DNA from: Liolophura sinensis
Taxonomy: Eukaryota; Mollusca; Polyplacophora; Chitonida; Chitonidae
Direction: 5' to 3'
NCBI RefSeq assembly: GCF_032854445.1
Contig: NC_088295.1
Coordinates: 68,613,249-68,677,248 of the forward strand
DNA length: 64,000 bases
Below are positions 1-13,283 of this stretch, piece after piece. The notes under the pieces are model-generated. The model had not been told where the DNA came from and made no database searches. It worked only from the letters and a program-made list of their open reading frames with translations. The number at the start of each line of letters is the position of its first letter. Within the stretch, counting starts at the first letter, position 1. A program made the position numbers and the translations under genes.

Positions 1-3000
1 AGAGCTATAAATCCATGCCTGATCTAGAAGTCCGGTATTACTCTGCATTACAAACACCAGAGCTATAAATCCATGCCTGGCCTAGAAGTCAGGTATTACT
101 CTGCATTACATACACCAGAGCTATAAATCCATGCCCTGTCTAAAAGTCACATATTACTCCGCATTAAATACACCAGAGGTATAAATCCATGCCCTGTCTG
201 GAAGTCACATATTACTCCACATTACATACACCAGAGATATAAATCCATGCCTGATCTAGAAGTCACATATTACTCTGCATTACATACACCAGAGCTATAA
301 ATCCATGCATGGCCTAGAAGTCAGGTATTATTCCGCAGTACATACATCAGAGCTATAAATCCATGCCCTGTTTGGAAGTCATATATTACTCCACATTACA
401 TACACCAGAGATATAAATCCATGCCTGATCTAGAAGTCACATATTACTCTGCATTACATACACCAGAGCTATAAATCCATGCCTGGCCTAGAAGTCAGGT
501 ATTACTCTGCATTACATACATCAGAGCTATAAATCAATGCTCTGTCTGGAAGTCACATATTACTCTACATTACATACACCAGAGATATAAATCCATGCCT
601 GATCTAGAAGTCCGGTATTACTCTGCATTACAAACACCAGAGCTATAAATCCATGCCTGGCCTAGAAGTCAGGTATTACATCCGCATTACATACACCAGA
701 GCTATAAATCCATGCCTGGCGTAGAAGTCAGGTATTACTCTGCATTACAAACACCAGAGCTATAAATCCATGCCCTGTCTGGAAGTCACATATTACTCCG
801 CATTACATACACCAGAGCTATAAATCCATGCCTGATCTAGAAGTCCGGTATTTCTCTGCATTACAAACACCAGAGCTATAAATCCATGCCTGGCCTAGAA
901 GTCAGGTATTACTCTGCATTACATACACCAGAGCTATAAATCCATGCCCTGTCTGGAAGTCACATATTACTCCGCATTACATACACCAGAGCTATAAATC
1001 CATGCCCTGTCTGGAAGTCACATATTACTCTGCATTACATACACCAGAGCTATAAATCCATGCCTGGCCTAGAAGTCAGGTATTACTCTGCATTCCATAC
1101 ATCAGAGCTATAAATCCATGCCTGGCCTAGAAGTCAGGTATTACTCTGCATTACATACACCAGAGCTATAAATCCATGCCCTGTCTAGAAGTCAGGTATT
1201 ACTCCGCATTACATACACCAAAGCTATAAATCCATGCCTGGTCTAGAAGTCAGATATTACTCCGCATTACATACACCAGAGCTATAAATCCATGCCCTGT
1301 CTGGAAGTCACATATTACTCTACATTACATACATCAGAGCTATAAATCCATGCCTGGCGTAGAAGTCAGGTATTACTCTGCATTACATACATCAGAGCTA
1401 TAAATCCATGCCTGGCCTAGAAGTCAGGTATTACTCCGCATTACATACATCAGAGCTATAAATCCATGCCTGGCCTAGAAGTCAGGTATTACTCCGCATT
1501 ACATACACCATAGCTATAAATCCATGCCTGATCTAGAAGTCAGGTATTACTCTGCATTACATACACCAGAGCTATAAATCCATGCCCTGTCTGGAAGTCA
1601 CATATTACTCCGCATTACATACACCATAGCTATAAATCCATGCCTGATCTAGAAGTCCGGTATTACTCTGCATTACATACACCAGAGCTATAAATCCATG
1701 CCCTGTCTGGAAGTCACATATTACTCCGCATTACAAACACCAGAGCTATAAATCCATGCCTGGCCTAGAAATGACGTATTACATCCGCATTACAAACACC
1801 AGAGCTATAAATCCATGCCTGGCCTAGAAGTCAGGTATTACTCTGCATTACATACACCATAGCTATAAATCCATGCCCTGTCTAAAAGTCACATATTACT
1901 CCGCATTACATACACCAGAGCTATAAATCCATGCCCTGTCTGGAAGTCACATATTACTCCACATTACATACACCAGAGATATAAACCCATGCCTGATCTA
2001 GAAGTCACATATTACTCTGCATTACATACACCAGAGCTATAAATCCATGCCTGGCCTAGAAGTCAGGTATTACTCTGCATTACATACACCAGAGCTATAA
2101 ATCCATGCCTGATCTAGAAGTCACATATTACTCTGCATTACATACACCAGAGCTATAAATCCATGCCTGGCCTAGAAGTCAGGTGTTATTCCGCATTACA
2201 TACATCAGAGCTATAAATCCATGCCCTGTTTGGAAGTCACATATTACTCTGCATTACATACACCAGAGCTATAAATCCATGCCTGGCCTAGAAGTCAGGT
2301 ATTACTCTGCATTACATATGCCAGAGCTATAAATCCATGCCTGATCTAGAAGTCAGGAATTACTCTGCATTACATACATCAGAGCTATAAATCCATGCCC
2401 TGGCTGGAAGTCACATATTACTCCGCATTACATACATCAGAGCTATAAATCCATGCCCTGGCTGGAAGTCACATATTACTCCGCATTACATACATCAGAG
2501 CTATAAATCCATGCCCTGTCTGGAAGTCACATATTTCTCCGCATTACATACATCAGAGCTATAAATCCATGCCCTGTCTGGAAGTCACATATTTCTCCGC
2601 ATTACATACACCAGAGCTATAAATCCATGCCCTGGCTGGAAGTCACATATTACTCTGCATTACATACATCAGAGCTATAAATCCATGCCCTGGCTGGAAG
2701 TCACATATTACTCCGCATTACATACATCAGAGCTATAAATCCATGCCCTGGCTGGAAGTCACATATTACTCCGCATTACATACATCAGAGCTATAAATCC
2801 ATGCCCTGTCTGGAAGTCACATATTACTCCGCATTACATACATCAGAGCTATAAATCCATGCCCTGTCTGGAAGTCACATATTACTCCACATTACATACA
2901 TCAGAGCTATAAATCCATGCCCTGTCTGGAAGTCACATATTTCTCCGCATTACATACACCAGAGCTATAAATCCATGCCCTGGCTGGAAGTCACATATTA

Positions 3001-6000
3001 CTCTGCATTACATACATCAGAGCTATAAATCCATGCCCTGTCTGGAAGTCACATATTTCTCCGCATTACATACACCAGAGCTATAAATCCATGCCCTGTC
3101 TGGAAGTCACATATTACTCCACATTACATACACCAGAGATATAAATCCATGCCTGATCTAGAAGTCAGGTATTACTCTGCATTACATACACCAGAGCTAT
3201 AAATCCATGCCTGGCCTAGAAGTCAGGTATTATTCCGCATTACATACATCAGAGCTATAAATCCATGCCCTGTCTGGAAGTCACATATTACTCCACATTA
3301 CATACACCAGAGATATAAATCCATGCCTGATTTAGAAGTCAGGTATTACTCCGCATTACATACACCAGAGCTATAAATCCATGCCTGATCTAGAAGTCAC
3401 ATATTACTCTGCATTACATACACCAGAGCTATAAATCCATGCCTGGCCTAGAAGTCAGGTGTTATTCCGCATTACATACATCAGAGCTATAAATCCATGC
3501 CCTGTTTGGAAGTCATATATTACTCCACATTACATACACCAGAGCTATAAATCCATGCCTGATCTAGAAGTCACATATTACTCTGCATTACATACACCAG
3601 AGCTATAAATCCATGCCTGGCCTAGAAGTCAGGTATTACTCTGCATTACATATGCCAGAGCTATAAATCCATGCCTGATCTAGAAGTCAGGAATTACTCT
3701 GCATTACATACATCAGAGCTATAAATCCATGCCCTGGCTGGAAGTCACATATTACTCCGCATTACATACATCAGAGCTATAAATCCATGCCCTGGCTGGA
3801 AGTCACATATTACTCCGCATTACATACATCAGAGCTATAAATCCATGCCCTGTCTGGAAGTCACATATTTCTCCGCATTACATACATCAGAGCTATAAAT
3901 CCATGCCCTGTCTGGAAGTCACATATTTCTCCGCATTACATACACCAGAGCTATAAATCCATGCCCTGGCTGGAAGTCACATATTACTCTGCATTACATA
4001 CATCAGAGCTATAAATCCATGCCCTGGCTGGAAGTCACATATTACTCCGCATTACATACATCAGAGCTATAAATCCATGCCCTGGCTGGAAGTCACATAT
4101 TACTCCGCATTACATACATCAGAGCTATAAATCCATGCCCTGTCTGGAAGTCACATATTACTCCGCATTACATACATCAGAGCTATAAATCCATGCCCTG
4201 TCTGGAAGTCACATATTTCTCCGCATTACATACACCAGAGCTATAAATCCATGCCCTGGCTGGAAGTCACATATTACTCCGCATTACATACATCAGAGCT
4301 ATAAATCCATGCCCTGTCTGGAAGTCACATATTTCTCCGCATTACATACACCAGAGCTATAAATCCATGCCCTGTCTGGAAGTCACATATTACTCCACAT
4401 TACATACACCAGAGATATAAATCCATGCCTGATCTAGAAGTCAGGTATTACTCTGCATTACATACACCAGAGCTATAAATCCATGCCTGGCCTAGAAGTC
4501 AGGTATTATTCCGCATTACATACATCAGAGCTATAAATCCATGCCCTGTCTGGAAGTCACATATTACTCCACATTACATACACCAGAGATATAAATCCAT
4601 GCCTGATTTAGAAGTCAGGTATTACTCCGCATTACATACACCAGAGCTATAAATCCATGCCTGGCCTAGAAGTCAGGTATAACTCTGCATTACATACACC
4701 AGAGCTACAAACCCATGCCTGGCGTAGAAGTAAGGTATTACTTCGCATTACATACACCCTAGCTATAAATCCATACCTCATCTAGAAGTCGGGTATTACT
4801 CCGCATTACATACACCAGAGCTATAAATCCATGCCCTGTCTTGAAGTCAGGTATTACTCCGCATTACATACACCAGAACTATAAATCCATGCCCTGTCTA
4901 AAAGTCATGTATTACTCCGCATTACATACACCAGAGCTATAAGTCCATGCCTGGCCTAGAAGTCGGATATTACTCCGCATTACATACACCAGAGCTATAA
5001 ATCCATGCCTGATCTAGAAGTCACATATTACTCCGCATTACATACACCAGAGCTATAAATCCATGCCTGGCCTAGAAGTCAGGTATTACTCCACATTACA
5101 TGCACGATAGCTATAAATCCATGCCTGGCCTAGAAGTCAGATATTACTCCGCATTACATGCACGATAGCTATAAATCCATGCCTGGCCTAGAAGTCAGAT
5201 ATTACTCCGCATTACATACACCAGAGCTATAAATCCATGCCTGATCTAGAAGTCACATATTACTCCGCATTACATACACCAGAGCTATAAATCCATGCCT
5301 CATCTAGAAGTCAGGTATTACTCTGCATTACATACACCATAGCTATAAATCCATGCCTCATCTAGAAGTCAGGTATTAATCCGCATTACATACACCAGAG
5401 CTATAAATCCATGCCTGGCCTAGAAGTCAGATATTACTCCGCATTACATACACCAGAGCTATAAATCCATGCCTGATCTAGAAGTCAGATATTACTCCGC
5501 ATTACATACACCAGAGCTATAAATCCATGCCTGGCCTAGAAGTCAGGTATTACTCCGCATTACATACACCATAGCTATAAATCCATGCCTCATCTAGAAG
5601 TCACATATTACTCTGCATTACATACACCAGAGCTATAAATCCATGCCCTGTCTAAAAGTCATGTATTACTCCGCATTACATACACCAGAGCTATAAATCC
5701 ATGCCTGGCCTAGAAGTCAGATATTACTCCGCATTACATACACCAGAGCTATAAATCCATGCCTGATCTAGAAGTCACATATTACTCCGCATTACATACA
5801 CCAGAGCTATAAATCCATGCCTGGCGTAGAAGTCAGGTATTACTCCACATCACATACACCAGAACTATAAATCCATGCCTGGCCTAGAAGTCAGGTATTA
5901 CTCCGCATTACATACACCATAGCTATAAATCCATGCCTCATCTAGAAGTCACATATTACTCTGCATTACATACACCAGAGCTATAAATCCATGCCCTGTC

Positions 6001-6450
6001 TAAAAGTCAGGTATTACTCCGCATTACATACACCACCATAGCTATAAATCCATGCCTGGCCTAGAAGTCAGGTATTACTCCGCATTACATACACTATAGC
6101 TATAAATCCATGCCTCATCTAGAAGTCAGGTATTACTCTGCATTACATACACCATAGCTATAAATCCATGCCTCGTCTAGAAGTCATGTATTACTCCGCA
6201 TTACATACACCAAGAGCTATAAACCCATGCCTGGCCTAGAAGTCGGATATTACTCCGCATTACATACACCAGAGATATAAATCCATGCCTGATCTAGAAG
6301 TCATGTATTACTCCACATTACATACACCAGAGCTATAAATCCATGCCTGGCCTAGAAGTCAGATATTACTCCGCATTACATGCACGATAGCTATAAATCC
6401 ATGCCTGATCCAGAAGTCAGGTATTACTCCGCAGTACATACACCAGAGCT
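1..6450. repeat. 58-bp satellite array (about 110 units)
   Basis: The unit has the core AGAGCTATAAATCCATGCC, followed by TGNNCTAGAAGTC or CTGTCTGGAAGTC variants and TATTACTCCGCATTACATAC. Spacing is 58 bp throughout (starts at 1, 59, 117). Two main variant classes are interleaved. The stretch about 2100-3340 recurs about 1,276-1,334 bp later, which is 22 or 23 units, so a higher-order repeat is present. It stops at about 6450, 155 bp before ACC exon 1 of the window, and runs off the left end. Presumed intronic. Confidence 0.97.
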
Positions 6451-6539
6451 TTCACTTGCAGCCTTGTTTGGGTGTGTTATGTGTACATTAGTGTGCACAA
6501 GTCATCATAACATTCTGACCTGAACTAACCACCATTTTT

Positions 6540-6592
6540 CATTATGTCTTGAGTACGGTGTCAACCACCAGTCAAGTAAATAAGTAAATTTT
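6540..6592 (+). mobile_element. SINE tail fragment
   Basis: TTGAGTACGGTGTCAACCACC followed by CAAGTAAATAAGTAAA, the 3' tail of the SINE family seen elsewhere in the window. Confidence 0.6.
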
Positions 6593-6606
6593 TTGGTATG
6601 TTGTAG

Positions 6607-6720
6607 GTGCTGATAGCTGCTCACCAACCTCCATATGAACTACGGCATAACCAGATGGAGTCTATTTTCCTCTCAGCCATTGACATATACGGTCACGATT
6701 TCTGTCCAGAAAACCTACAG
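6607..6720 (+). CDS. ACC: ACC exon 1 of window (central region)
   Basis: 38 codons, phase 0 to 0, between TTGTAG and the donor GTCAGA. It starts [16 protein letters not shown] and ends PENLQ, close to the human segment VLIASHLPSYELRHNQ. It lies only about 155 bp after the end of the 58-bp satellite, so the preceding intron contains that array. Confidence 0.95.
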
Positions 6721-9700
6721 GTCAGATATTAATTATTATAACCATATTTACTAACCAATAAAAGAAATAAAAGTACCAGCCACCCATAAGGGGAGTTTTG
6801 GGGGAGGGGAGGGAGAGGAAACCTTTAACTGTTATTTTTTATAAAGGCTGTGTGCTTGGTAGCTTACAAGGTGCCCTGTGATTAATTTACCTTTTATTAT
6901 CGTGACATGTGGTCATCACGTGGTCAACATGTGGTCATCATGTGGTCAACATGTGGTCATCATGTGGTCAACATGTGGTCAGCATGTGCAGTGTATGTTT
7001 CGCACAGCACTGAACACATATACACAACCATTGTTTTTCTTGTACAAGTACATGGGGGCCTTCGTGGCTCATTTGGTTAGCGCGCTAGCACAGTGTAATG
7101 ACCCAGGAGTCTCTCACCAATGTGGTCGCTGTGAGATCAAGTCCAGCTTGCGGATGGTCATGGGTTTCCCCTGGGCTCTGCTTGGTTTCCTCCCACCATA
7201 ATGCTGGCCACCGTTGTTTAAGTGAAATATTCCTGAGTACGGCGTAAAACACCAATCAGATAAATAAATAAATAAATGTACAAGTACATGATGAGCCAAT
7301 GTATGTGTAATCCACAGAATATTTTTGTATTCTACACTGCCTCCTACCTTAAACAGGTCCTTGCCATGCGGAAATGTTGCTGACGTGGCAGTAAACCATA
7401 ATCATTCATTCATTTTGTATTCTTGTGTGACAATTTCTGTTTTCTTTTGTCAGAAATTGATTATGTCCGAGACAGCCATACACGATGTGCTGCAGGATTT
7501 TCTGTACCATCCTAATGTCCTGGTGCGCATGGCTGCCCTTGAGGTGAGTCTGTTCTCGCAAGTAACTCCATGGATTAATTGTACCAATAAATTATTGACA
7601 CTGATAGATCAAGATCTAAGTAAAAACTAGGTTTCAAGTTGCACTTGACTATATTAGTATTAGCTATAAGCAAGTCGTTAGTGTAAAACAAGTGCAGTGC
7701 TGGTTGAAAATTAATTATGTCTGCCACACAGTGTAAGTTGCATGTATTCACTTTATCTACAGCTCAGGAAAGCATGTATTTATAAAGTGAAGGATTTGTG
7801 ACATCATCATTGCTTTGTTTGTATACGAAATACATGTACTTAATGTTTAAAGTCCTCGTCATCGCCTTTTCCTCGTGTCCTCATCAGTACACTTGCAAGT
7901 GTGAAGCAGATCAGTAGAATGGCTGTGAAGAGAAAATCAAACATTAGACATGCAGACAAAGATTTTGATATATAGTCTGATATTCCAACTATCTTGGCTT
8001 TTAAGCCTATTTATGAGGCCTTTTTGTGGCCAAGCCATCTTCACTGCTTCAGGACTTATTCCACAAAGACATTTTTGACTGGAGTGAAATTTAAAACAGT
8101 GTCACAGATCTTAGTTTTTTGTTTTACAAGTTGAAATTTTCACACATTTGTCTTAAGATAACATTGATGAGGTCGTCAAAATTTTAATTTACAGGGCTTG
8201 AAAATAAGCTCTAAAATCATGTTTCAAATTTTGAAAACAGTCCGTCAAAACTGGCTTTGTGGAATTGGTCCAAGTTGACTAAGCGTCACCTGAAGATGTT
8301 ACATGTTGGTTTCCAAGTCTTGCTAGATCTGCTAAGGACTTAAAATGGGAGATTTTAAGGAAATTTGTGAGGCCTAAGGGTTTCCTCATCCCATAAACCT
8401 AACTGCTGTTTTATGAAAAGTCCAATAACATGAATTGAAGTCAAAATAAAGATACTTAACATTTGTCTATTCTTGGTTGGACAGGTATATGTAAGACGAG
8501 CATACACTGCCTATGAGCTCCACTGTCTTAAGCACTGCCAGGTGAATGACGAGGGACTATGTGTGGTAGAGTTCCACTTCTACCTGCCCAGCTCCCATCC
8601 TAACAGGTGAGTCAGGGTAATGGTGGAAGGTGGGGCTCATGTCAAGGGGCACATATGACACTCAACAAGACGAATGCTAAACTCTCAACAGTGCCACTAA
8701 ATAAACAGTAGTGATGTCTCTGTATCTTTACACGATGAAGAGATTTGAGGGTTTTAATTATGCACCCAGGCATAAGACTTTTCCTGTCTGAGACAGACAT
8801 TTTTCATTTGCTGAGGCAGCAAAAAAAATAGCAATTGTTTTCAGTTTTTGGAGCTATGAAAAGAGCTTCATCAAAATCTTCTTTTCTTTGACTTCCATTT
8901 CACATTGATGGTGTGTCGGTTGAAACATTATCTGTCATTAACATAAAAACAAATTTTCTTAAAGTTAGACACCATTTTTAACTTAAACACAGCTAGTAAA
9001 ATTGGACACCATATTTTTCAATTATGCTGACTTAAAGTGAGCTTTAAGTTTTACTGTTTTCAATGAAAATGGCTGAATAATTAAAAATGTTTATGTATTT
9101 ATTTTATTTTGTTTGATTGGTGTTTTACACCATATTCAAGAATATTTCACTTATACGCTGGCGGCCTGCATTATGGTGGGTGGAAACCAGTCAGAGCCTG
9201 AGGGAAACCCACGACCATCTGCAGGTTGCTGCCAGACCTTCCCACATATGGCCCAAGAGGAAGCCATCATGAGCCGGACTTGAACTAAGAGGGACCGCAT
9301 TGGTGAGAGGCTCCTGGCTAACCGACTCGGCCAAAGATGCCCCTAATTAAGAATGTCATGATGGGACGCTCTTGTACCCAGGTTAATGGTGATCCGTATG
9401 GACTCTAAGATCCCCCGAGTGCCCAGTATAGAGGAGGACGTGGGCTTCATGTTTGACGCCACAGATGAGCCCCCTGTCTGTCAGAGGATGGGAATCATGT
9501 CTGCCTTCAGCTCATTTGATCAGTTCACAAGGTAAGCTCAGCACAAATCAGAGGAGGCTTAGTGACATTTCTCAAGTGTTGTGAGAAATCTATCGTCTCT
9601 CAGTTACAGGTGTATTGAGAGTGTGTTAATGTTTAGCTGCGATCCCTAAAACAAGAAAGCCTAACTTTTTTTCTTCCCTTTTGTCAGCATTTTATTTCAC

Positions 9701-12700
9701 TGAATCAACATTAGTGTGTGAACTTAATCCAAGTTTTCAATGTCCTTGCCTCTATTAACATATGTGTAATTGCCAGAAAATTATGGAAACATTACCAATG
9801 TGCCGTCAAGTCATTCATTTGTCAAATCAACACAAGAACCTCCATGAGTGTTTATATTTGTTCATATGCAAAAAAAAACACACTAAAATGAAGTATATAT
9901 TGGGTGAGAGACTGTTAAAAACTGTCCAGGAAAATAGAATATTCTGTGGTGCCCTTTTCTGATCGCAATGCTACCAGGGACGATTTAGCTGCTTAACACA
10001 CATTGCTACATTTCACATCATGATCTGCTATCTATGGCAAGGCAGTACGTATCAGTAATTTGTTATTTCGTCTGTTAATAGGTGTTTTGATATTTCATGA
10101 TGATTAAGAGTTACTACTTTACATGTATGCATTGTTTCTTAGTTTCATTTCATTTCCCAGATATATGTAGTTTGTGTTACATTTCATCATTCAAAGCTCA
10201 TACACATATAGATCTATGAATGCATTCGCCAATTTGACCTTAAAACAAATTATTTCAGTCAAAATGGACAGATGTGGATCACATAGACCAGTAGAATCTG
10301 ATCTCTTAACACAATTTTACTTTTTGCTTTCATGTGATATATATTTCACTTTAGAGTGGCCTTTACCTTTAATCTCTAAGAAAAGATAAATAAGCTCACT
10401 TAGCACTTTCCGGTCACATCAACTATCCTTTAAGTAAGCAAACAATTTTTGGATAATACATTGGAAAATGATGAAAAACATATTAATATGAAGAGAGTTT
10501 AGGAATCCCTGCGGGAGATCTGGTGAGAAGTTCATAGTCTTGTAATTACTGATGTATGATAATAATTGTGTTCGTAGGTCCTTTGACACTTTGATGGAAC
10601 GTTTCCGTGCCAACGTGCTTCCTGACAGCCCGAAACTCCTGGACAGAGAGATAGCGCATAGGCTAGAGTATGAGCTGGATGATGAGGCTACACAGGTGAG
10701 GGTGAACTCTTGATGTGATAGGCAGACCGACACTGTAAGTGTGTTCAGGAACAGACCGTAAAATGGGAAAAGATGTCTGCTCAGCTGAACAGTCTAACGG
10801 TGGGGAAAGCAGAAGTAGAGTGATCAGTTTGCCTAATTCTGGGGCCTCCGTGGCTCAGTTGGTTAGTGCGCTAGCGCATCGTAACGACCCAGGAGTCTCA
10901 CCAATGCTGTTGCTGTGAGTTCAAGTCCAGCTCATGATGGCTTCCTCTCTGGCCGTACGTGGGGAGGTCTGTCAGCAACCTGCAGATGGTCGTGGGTTTC
11001 CCTCGGGCTCTGCCAGGTTTCCTCCCACCATAATGCTGTCCGCCGTCATATAAGTGGAATATTCTTGAGTACGGCATAAAACATCAATCAAATAAACAAA
11101 TAAATAAATTCTGAGCAGAGAAGTGTTGTGACATGTCACTACTCCTTCAACATCGTAATTGTTATTGTAATTTCGCCCTCCATGTCTGGAGGCTGTTTTC
11201 TGCTTCATGTCATATGTTTTTAGCTCTCTTGGCAAAGTACAGTTGTAGCTTATGTCATACTTCAATCTTGTTTGCACCTAATAACAGCTAAATCATTGTT
11301 AATGGAAAACATGTCAAACCAAAGCATGCATTGAGCTGATGTTCAACAAAGGTGTAGAGCACAATGGATACAAGGGGGATGTTCCATCGTTGATGCTCTG
11401 TGTTTAATTAACTACCATAAATTATGTCATTTACTACTTTTTGCCTCGTGTATTGGAATCAATGTTAAGTTAAATGTTAAGGGTTGTGTCTCAAAAAGTA
11501 CAGCATGTATTGGGCTCAGGTTGTGCATACATATAAAGCACAGTAACACAAGGAAGTTCTCCCAGCGTTGATGCTCTTTGTGCATATTAATTACCGTAAG
11601 TTACAAAATTCCTGACTTCTGGTGTCCTGTCTATATTAAAATCCATCTTAGAGTGTATGGTTAAATACTCTGTGAAGATTTGCATTTGAAGTTGAAAGAG
11701 GAAGTTGTAACTTCCTCGCTTGGCGTTCAGCATAAAGGGGATAGTGCAATGACTGGTTGAAACGTATCAGTATAATGGCTGGGGCGGGCCGCCTTACTTG
11801 CCTTCAGTAAGTCATCTCAGTGAAGCAGCACTAGATAAAAGAGCGGTGGAAATCCGTTATGCAAGAAGGAGGTACCTTACATACACCCTAAGGATTCCTT
11901 CGTCGTTATATGACTGAAAAATTGTTAAGCACAACGTTAAACCCCAAGCACTCAAGCTCTCACTCATTTGAAGTAGAAGTTTAATATATGTAGACCATAT
12001 AGAACATATATATGGTGGTACAATTTGTGTCATATTTGTGAGATGGCGGTCATCGTATAAGTGAAATATTCTTGAGTCTGGCGTAAAACACCAATCAAAT
12101 ATATAACTCAAATTTATGAGCTGACCATCCTGGAAAATACACAGTTATTTGTAAAATAAAACGTGTTAAAACACAAGGAAGTTGAAGAAATTGTATTTCA
12201 ATTGAGTGTATTATGTGTTACAGGAAAACCCAGATGAGCCAACCCACATCATCAATGCTGCCATACGCTGTGAGGAGAGAGACAGCGATGATGTCTTTGC
12301 GGAGAAATTCCAGACATTTTGCCAGTCAAAGGTATCTCTCTCATTCAAAACCGATCATGATCTGCTATCTATGGCAAGGCAGTACCTATCAGTAATTTGT
12401 TATTTCATCTGTTAATAGGTGTTCTGATATTTCATGATGATTAAGAGTTACTACTTTACATGTGTGCATCGTTTCTTAGTTTCATTTCATTTCCCAGATA
12501 TATGTAGTTTGTGTTGTGGGACCTTCCATACTTTATTATGCCGGTCTCCACACCACTGATATGCTTTTTGGCTCAGGAGAGTTAAAAACTGTGCCTATTT
12601 CACCATAATTTTACGTGCTTCTTTCAGAAAGACATTTTGAATGAGAAAAGCATCCGCAGAGTCACCATCCTTGTCTTGTTTAGGGTAAGTTGTTCCCTTT

Positions 12701-13248
12701 ATGACAAGTATGTTTTTACATGAGCAACATCACAGCCACTTTTCTTTCCCTCAATCTTCCTAACTCAAGTTGTGAGATGTACACCATCTTAAAACCTGTC
12801 ACTTCTTTGCAGTTAGTGCATTTGATATTGTTGATTAGTAGCACATTTTGTCATCCACATAAATCTCTCATTTTTCTACAGTTTATTGTGTTTGTTTTGC
12901 AGAGGGCTTTCCCCAAGTATTACACTTACAGGGCCAGGTTTGATGTAAGTACATATGCTGTATGTGTCTATTTTATTCAGTACATGTGTACCGCTGAGTA
13001 CACTACATATTTATAGATGTGAAAAGCAGATTGACATTGCCCTTTGAAAATTGCATTTTAGTATGCCCTTATATATGGGCTGTATTATGGAATTGTGGTC
13101 TCAGTCTCTTTCGTATTTGGCTTTACCACCACATATATATCATCAGATTGGCATCACTTGGAGTTACAAAAATTGGTAAAATTCATGTCTGAGCAAATAC
13201 ACCACTTTCAGATTTTAAAGCTTTCTTATTCTTTTTTTAATATTTTTT

Positions 13249-13283
<35 letters not shown>

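Noticed and set aside
1-6450. CRISPR-like look: regular repeats with variable parts
   Set aside because: The repeats are directly adjacent variants of one 58-bp unit without unique spacers, and the context is a eukaryotic intron.
1-6450. TATA-like CTATAAAT in every satellite unit as promoters
   Set aside because: An AT-rich word repeated by amplification; no initiator or transcript evidence.
10840-10930. A tRNA gene
   Set aside because: Box A/B-like motifs are present but they form the head of a SINE with a body and AAATA tail; no intact cloverleaf.
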